In this document: piece after piece, positions 43,074 to 46,969 of the stretch
How positions within the stretch are numbered: position 1 is the stretch's first letter
Layout of the letters: each line of letters starts with the position of its first letter
Assembly: GCA_943329845.2 (NCBI GenBank)
Contig: CALQFM020000028.1
Span: 1 to 46,969, forward strand
Origin: Candidatus Kuenenia stuttgartensis
Lineage (GTDB): Bacteria > Pseudomonadota > Alphaproteobacteria > SMXS01
Direction: 5' to 3'
Length of the DNA stretch: 46,969 bases
Program-made: the position numbers and the translations under genes
Notes under the pieces: generated by a model
What the model was told of the DNA's origin: nothing
Seen by the model: the letters and a program-made list of their open reading frames with translations, nothing else
The model's database searches: none

Positions 43074-43379
43074 GTGACACTGGATGACGCAACTCAGGCG
43101 ATGAAAAGCCTGTTCGACGGCAAGGACAGCGGCATCGGACGCACGCTGAAGATGGATTTCGGCGACGACGGCGTCGTGTTCATCGACGCCAAGAACGCGC
43201 CGAACTCGGTGAGCAACGAAAACCGTGACGCCGACACGACGATGATCATTTCGCTGGCGAACTTCGCCCGGCTGCGAAGCGGCGAACTGCAGGGCCAGCA
43301 GGCATTCATGACCGGCGCATTGCAGGTCCAGGGCGACCTGATGGGCGCCATGGCGTTCGGCACCTACTCGTCCAAATAG
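43074..43379 (+). CDS. SCP2 sterol-binding domain protein
   Basis: The 101-residue protein is from a GTG at 43074 preceded by GGGAGG. It matches the length of single SCP2 domains. It has the family course: DGVVFIDAKNAPNSVSNENR, DADTTMIISLANFARLRSGE, LQGQQAFMTGALQVQGDLMGAM. SCP2 domains bind fatty acyl-CoAs and sterols in a hydrophobic tunnel. An alternative GTG at 42999 overlaps the hydratase stop (GTGA) but adds 25 atypical residues. Pairing with an enoyl-CoA hydratase suggests a lipid or acyl-CoA ligand. Confidence 0.88.
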   Translation: MTLDDATQAMKSLFDGKDSGIGRTLKMDFGDDGVVFIDAKNAPNSVSNENRDADTTMIISLANFARLRSGELQGQQAFMTGALQVQGDLMGAMAFGTYSSK

Positions 43380-43400
43380 GCGCTGGAAGGGGCTGCGCGG

Positions 43401-43553
43401 CTAGGGTCGGGGCTCGTCGTCGTCCTCGAGGATTCGCGCCGCGGCGCCGTCCAGGTCGTCGTACTGGCCCGATTTCAGCGACCACAGGAACGCCGCGAGA
43501 CCCAGGCCGCCGAGAAACAGCGCACAGGGGATCAGGACCACAAGGTTGGTCAT
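43401..43553 (-). CDS. ccoS: cbb3-type cytochrome oxidase assembly protein CcoS
   Basis: The 50-residue single-span membrane protein (MTNLVVLIPCALFLGGLGLA, then SLKSGQYDDLDGAAARIL) shows the CcoS signature of GQYDDL-type residues after the helix. It is needed for cofactor insertion into cbb3 oxidase. Its ATG overlaps the ccoI stop by 4 bases, so it ends the ccoG-H-I-S operon. Confidence 0.93.
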   Translation of the reverse strand: MTNLVVLIPCALFLGGLGLAAFLWSLKSGQYDDLDGAAARILEDDDEPRP

Positions 43554-45814
43554 GCGGCGCTCCGCCTCGAGGCGCGGTGCGCGGGCGCCGTTTCCGCCGG
43601 CGCCTCGGCAGCCGCCGGACTGTGTGTGTCCAGCCGCAGGAGTCTGAGCCGTAGCGCGTTCCCCGTCACGATCAGCGACGACGACGACATGGCGATCGCG
43701 GCGATCAGCGGCGTGACCAAGCCCAGCATGGCGATCGGCACGGCGATGACGTTGTAGGCGATCGCTAGGATGAAGTTCTGCCGCACCATGCGCGTCGTGC
43801 GGCGGGCGACGTCGATGGCGTCCACCACCGGCCACAGGCTGTCGCCGGTATAGACGAAGTCGGCCGCGGTCCGCCCGATGTCCGAGGCGGACGACGGCGC
43901 CATCGAGGTGTGGCCGGCGGCGAGCGCCGGCGCGTCGTTGATGCCGTCCCCGACCATCAGCACGCAGCGACCGTTGGCCGTCAGCCGCTCGATATAGGCC
44001 AGCTTGTCCTGCGGCGTCTGATCGCCGAGATGATGGAAGATGCCCAGCGTTTCGGCGACGGCCTCAACCGACGTCTCGCGGTCGCCGGAGAGAATCTCGC
44101 AGCTGATCCCGCGCCGACGCAGCGCGTCGATCACCTCGCCCGCGTCGGGCCGCAGCCGATCGGCGAAGCGGAATGCGACCGGCTCGCTGAACCCGACCTT
44201 GAGGAACAGCTCCATGACCGCCGGATCGGCCGGCGCGTCGCCCGAGGCGCCGCACCAGTGGCGATTGCCCAGCCGCACGATCTCGCCGTCGGGACCGCGG
44301 CCCTCAAGGCCCTGGCCAGGGACCTCCCGCAGAGCCGTGACGGCGATCGGCGCGACGCCGCGCTCACGGGCCGCCATGGTGACGGCGCGTGACAGGGGAT
44401 GCCTGCTGTCGCGTGCGGCGCCCGCGGCCAGGCCCAGCATGCGGGTGCTGATCACGGCGGGTTCGACCATCACGGGCCGGCCCAGGGTCAACGTGCCGGT
44501 CTTGTCGAACACCACGGTATCGATGGCGGCCAGCTTCTCCAGGCCGGCGCCGTCCTTGACCATGACGCCGCGCCTGAACAGCAGGCCGCTGGCGACGATC
44601 TGCACCGCGGGAACCGCGAGCCCGAGCGCGCAGGGACAGGTGATGATCAGCACGGCGATCGCCGCCAGGATCGCGTCGTAGGCGCTGCCGGTTACCATCA
44701 GCCACCCGGCGAAGGTGGCCGCCGCCAGCGCGTGCACCGCAGGGGCGTAGAAGCGGGCCACACGGTCGGCCAGCCGCACATAGCTGGCCTTGCCCTGCTC
44801 GGCCGATTCCATCATGCGGACGACGTCGGCGAGCAGGGTGTCCTCGCCGGTCGCGGTCACGCGAATGGTCAGTGGACCCGCCAGGTTCATGGTGCCCGCA
44901 TGGACCATGTCGCCCGGTCTCACGGGCTCGGGAATGGTTTCGCCGGTCACCATGGAGCGGTCGAGCGTACTTTCGCCGCCGCAAACCACGCCGTCGACGG
45001 GGACACGCTCGCCGGCGGGAACGGCAACCAGCATGCCCGGAACGATCCGCGCGACCGCCACGTGATGGCGGGTGCCGTCGTCGGTGACGACCGACGCCGT
45101 CGCCGGCGACAGCGACAGCAACTGGGTCACGGCCGAGCGGGCGCGGTCGCGCATCATGTGATCCAGGTAGCGGCCGACGAGCAGGAAGAACAGCAGCATC
45201 ACGGCGGCGTCGAAGAACGCGTGTTCGGCGCCGCGCGCGGTCTGCACCACGCTCAGGCCGGTGGCGAGGATGACGCCCAGCGAAATCGGCACGTCCATGT
45301 TCACGGCGCGCGCCTTCAGCGCCGTCCACGCTGACCGGAAGAACGGCTGGCCGGCATAGGTCACTGCGGGGAGGGCGATCAGCGCGGACAGCCAGTGGAA
45401 CATGGTCCGTGTGGCATCCTCGGCGCCGGACCAGACGGATACCGAAAGCAGCATGATGTTGGCGGCGGCGAAGCCTGCTACCGCCATGGCGCGCAGCAGG
45501 CTGGTCCCTGCCCGATCCTTGCCGGCGCCTGCCTCGACCTCGGCGGTGGCGGGCTGCGTCTCGAAACCGAGGGCGGTGACGGCGCCGATCAGGTCGTCGG
45601 CGCTCGCCTGGGCATCGCGCCAGTCGATGGCGATCCGGCGGGTGCTGAGGTTGACGCGGGCATGGACCACCGCCGGGTGCTGGCCAAGCGTCCGTTCGAT
45701 GCGGCTGACGCAGCCGCCGCAATGAATCCCCGGCGCCAGCAGGTCCATGTGCACCAGGCCAGGGGCGATCTCGCGTACCCGCGCGTCTTGGTTGCCGACC
45801 GGGGCGTCGTTCAT
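43550..45814 (-). CDS. ccoI: Copper-transporting P1B ATPase CcoI (FixI)
   Basis: The 754-residue heavy-metal ATPase supplies copper for the cbb3 oxidase. The N-terminal metal-binding domain has C32-GG-C35 (GIHCGGCV). The membrane metal site is CPC in ITCPCALGLAVP. The phosphorylation loop is FDKTGTLTLG, the HP motif DSRHPLSRAV, and the hinge MVGDGINDAPAL. The start at 45814 is one base from the fixH stop. The upstream extension of the frame lies in fixH and is rejected. Confidence 0.95.
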   Translation of the reverse strand: MNDAPVGNQDARVREIAPGLVHMDLLAPGIHCGGCVSRIERTLGQHPAVVHARVNLSTRRIAIDWRDAQASADDLIGAVTALGFETQPATAEVEAGAGKDRAGTSLLRAMAVAGFAAANIMLLSVSVWSGAEDATRTMFHWLSALIALPAVTYAGQPFFRSAWTALKARAVNMDVPISLGVILATGLSVVQTARGAEHAFFDAAVMLLFFLLVGRYLDHMMRDRARSAVTQLLSLSPATASVVTDDGTRHHVAVARIVPGMLVAVPAGERVPVDGVVCGGESTLDRSMVTGETIPEPVRPGDMVHAGTMNLAGPLTIRVTATGEDTLLADVVRMMESAEQGKASYVRLADRVARFYAPAVHALAAATFAGWLMVTGSAYDAILAAIAVLIITCPCALGLAVPAVQIVASGLLFRRGVMVKDGAGLEKLAAIDTVVFDKTGTLTLGRPVMVEPAVISTRMLGLAAGAARDSRHPLSRAVTMAARERGVAPIAVTALREVPGQGLEGRGPDGEIVRLGNRHWCGASGDAPADPAVMELFLKVGFSEPVAFRFADRLRPDAGEVIDALRRRGISCEILSGDRETSVEAVAETLGIFHHLGDQTPQDKLAYIERLTANGRCVLMVGDGINDAPALAAGHTSMAPSSASDIGRTAADFVYTGDSLWPVVDAIDVARRTTRMVRQNFILAIAYNVIAVPIAMLGLVTPLIAAIAMSSSSLIVTGNALRLRLLRLDTHSPAAAEAPAETAPAHRASRRSAA

Positions 45815-45815
45815 G

Positions 45816-46304
45816 TCACTCTCCGGCCCACAGCCGGAACGCGCGCTGGTAATGGCGCCCCAGGGTGTCGGTGGCGGCCACATCCGCGTTCCAGGCGCCC
45901 TTCTGCAAATCCAGCGCGACGCCATAGCCTCCGCCGGTTGACGATGTCAGCACCACATGGCGATCTTCGCCTTCGTGGGTCGGGCGCCGCAGGGTTGCCT
46001 CGACGGTCATCCCGGGGAGCGGTACGCCGTCCCGGTCGGTCAGGTCGAAATGGAGGCCGCCGCCCGCATAGGACATCGTGCTCCGCCATCCCAGCGCCTG
46101 CTGCAGGTGCGCCTGCGCCAAATCCTCATTGAAGTGCTGGCTGGCCACGTAGCTGTTCTCGACGACGAGGCCGGTCCAGCTGGTGCTTGCCAAAACCGCC
46201 AGCGCTACATTGACGGCGATGACGACGCCGAAGAAGCCGATCATCACCGCCAGCATGCGGCGGCCTGTGAATTGCCTCGGGACGTTGGTGCCGTTGGTTG
46301 TCAT
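45816..46304 (-). CDS. ccoH: FixH / CcoH family protein
   Basis: The 162-residue protein has one N-terminal membrane helix (MLAVMIGFFGVVIAVNVALA) and a periplasmic beta-rich part. The FixH hallmark SYVASQHFNEDLAQAHLQQA follows the helix, and LGWRSTMSYAGGGLHFDLTD comes after. CcoH associates with cbb3 oxidase and CcoI during assembly. It sits in the expected place between ccoG and ccoI. Confidence 0.93.
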   Translation of the reverse strand: MTTNGTNVPRQFTGRRMLAVMIGFFGVVIAVNVALAVLASTSWTGLVVENSYVASQHFNEDLAQAHLQQALGWRSTMSYAGGGLHFDLTDRDGVPLPGMTVEATLRRPTHEGEDRHVVLTSSTGGGYGVALDLQKGAWNADVAATDTLGRHYQRAFRLWAGE

Positions 46305-46322
46305 TGTGCGCTTCCTGACATG

Positions 46323-46784
46323 TCACGGACGAGCGAAGGTGGCGTCGTAGGTGGCGGTCTCGTCGCCACCGCCGCGTTCCTCGACGACGAAACGCAGCGC
46401 GGTCTCGTCTCCGGTGAGCGCCTTCGGCGACGCGCTGACAAAGACTTTCAGAACCCGCAGGTCGTCACGGGGGACCGCCACCGCCAGGACTGGGGAGCGG
46501 CCGGCGCCCAAGCCCGGGGCGGTCATCAGTGCGCCGTCGATACCCTCGACACGGAGCGTGAAGTCGCGCGGGATCGTCTTCATGTTGAGAATCTTGATCG
46601 TATATCCGTTGCGGATCGTGCCGTCGGACAGCCGCACGGCGACCGGGTTTCGGTCATGCAACACGCTGACCTCGAGCCGGTCCCTGGTCAGCAGCGCAAA
46701 CAGCATCGCCAGCCCCACGATCGACCACAGGCCGATATAGACCATCGTCCGGGGCCGGATGAACGAGCGGAGCGAGGTGTGCAC
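46323..46784 (-). pseudogene. ccoG: ccoG (FixG/RdxA), C-terminal remnant
   Basis: The frame encodes the final 150 or so residues of CcoG: one membrane helix after IRPRTMVYIGLW, then the periplasmic domain VSVLHDRNPVAVRLSDG, IRNGYTIKI and RDFTLRVEGIDG. The N-terminal half with its membrane helices and [4Fe-4S] ferredoxin-like cysteines, expected in a protein of about 480 residues, is missing. Upstream the same frame stays open to a TAG at 46896-46898 but reads unrelated sequence, with no ATG. Past that stop is transposase-like sequence. I infer truncation by insertion or deletion. A GTG at 46784 could in principle start a fragment. Confidence 0.8.
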
Positions 46785-46895
46785 CGGCGCTTCACGCGTA
46801 CTGGCGTTGTAGTCCTTCAGGTGTCCGTCGTCAGAACATTTGGCGCAGATCTCGGCTTGGTATGGGGGAGGATCGGCCTCGTCTTGGGGTTGATG

Positions 46896-46967
46896 CTAAG
46901 CGGCGATCTTGCGGTGCTGCAAGCGCCGATGTTCGATGGTCTGTCGCTTGATCCTTTCGCGCTGTTT
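46896..46967 (-). CDS. Transposase-like C-terminus (partial, runs off the right edge)
   Basis: At the right edge the minus strand encodes 23 basic residues ending RIKRQTIEHRRLQHRKIAA and a TAG stop at 46896-46898. This strongly basic tail is reminiscent of insertion-sequence proteins, but I cannot assign the family from so little. Its stop codon is in the same frame as the truncated ccoG, consistent with a mobile element having replaced the ccoG N-terminus. The junction lies somewhere within 46785-46895. Confidence 0.45.
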   Translation of the reverse strand, partial: KQRERIKRQTIEHRRLQHRKIAA

Positions 46968-46969
46968 GA

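Overview
The window is about 47 kb of GC-rich chromosomal DNA from a respiring bacterium, most likely an alphaproteobacterium. The evidence is the set of household genes: a complete ethylmalonyl-CoA pathway core (ccr, mcd, ecm), Coq7 for ubiquinone synthesis, GluQRS, an Ada/AlkB pair, and cbb3-oxidase assembly genes in the order ccoG-H-I-S. No database search was possible, so the taxonomy is inference. Both ends run into insertion-sequence material: a transposase start at the left edge and a transposase-like C-terminus at the right edge, the latter abutting a ccoG gene that has lost its N-terminal half.

Layout. (1) 0.5-7.7 kb, minus strand: etfB-etfA-hbd-(palindromic repeat)-mccB-mccA, an acyl-CoA/leucine oxidation operon, with a PduO-type cobalamin adenosyltransferase and a small membrane protein upstream. 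(2) 7.8-13.1 kb: ccr-mcd on the minus strand, closed by a clear terminator, and ecm divergent on the plus strand. Together these convert crotonyl-CoA to ethylmalonyl-CoA, methylsuccinyl-CoA and mesaconyl-C1-CoA. ETF is the expected electron acceptor for Mcd, and the adenosyltransferase supplies the Ecm cofactor. (3) 13-25 kb: mixed housekeeping genes (PhyH-family oxygenase, HAD hydrolase, 1-Cys peroxiredoxin, NmrA/TetR pair, gluQ, esterase, HNH nuclease, SDR, dsbB-coq7, aldo/keto reductase, ada-alkB, tRNA-Leu(CAA)). (4) 24.8-32.4 kb: Lrp regulator, tautomerase, DUF72 protein, TPR protein, lipoprotein, MFS transporter and an NCS2 permease with an extra C-terminal domain.

(5) 32.4-43.4 kb is the accessory, least-described part. 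It holds three paralogous Rieske oxygenase alpha subunits, each in a different transcriptional setting. One is with a TIM-barrel isomerase and a VOC protein and is divergent from a TetR gene. One is with a 62-residue protein behind a 26-bp palindrome. One is divergent from an enoyl-CoA hydratase/SCP2 pair. Between them lies a carboxymuconolactone-decarboxylase-like/PPOX/NTF2-like operon divergent from a LysR gene. All three oxygenases carry Glu instead of Asp at the electron-bridging position, as in carnitine oxygenase CntA, and no ferredoxin, reductase or beta subunit is present in the window. This is the best candidate for an undescribed catabolic system.

(6) 43.4-46.8 kb, minus strand: truncated ccoG, ccoH (fixH), ccoI and ccoS, for copper delivery to and assembly of cbb3 oxidase.

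Intergenic DNA is rich in palindromic repeats of several families (4120-4259, 13799-13892, 14586-14672, 18954-18975, 20874-20892, 35944-36017). Several regulatory palindromes sit between divergent genes. No CRISPR array, rRNA or phage module was seen.
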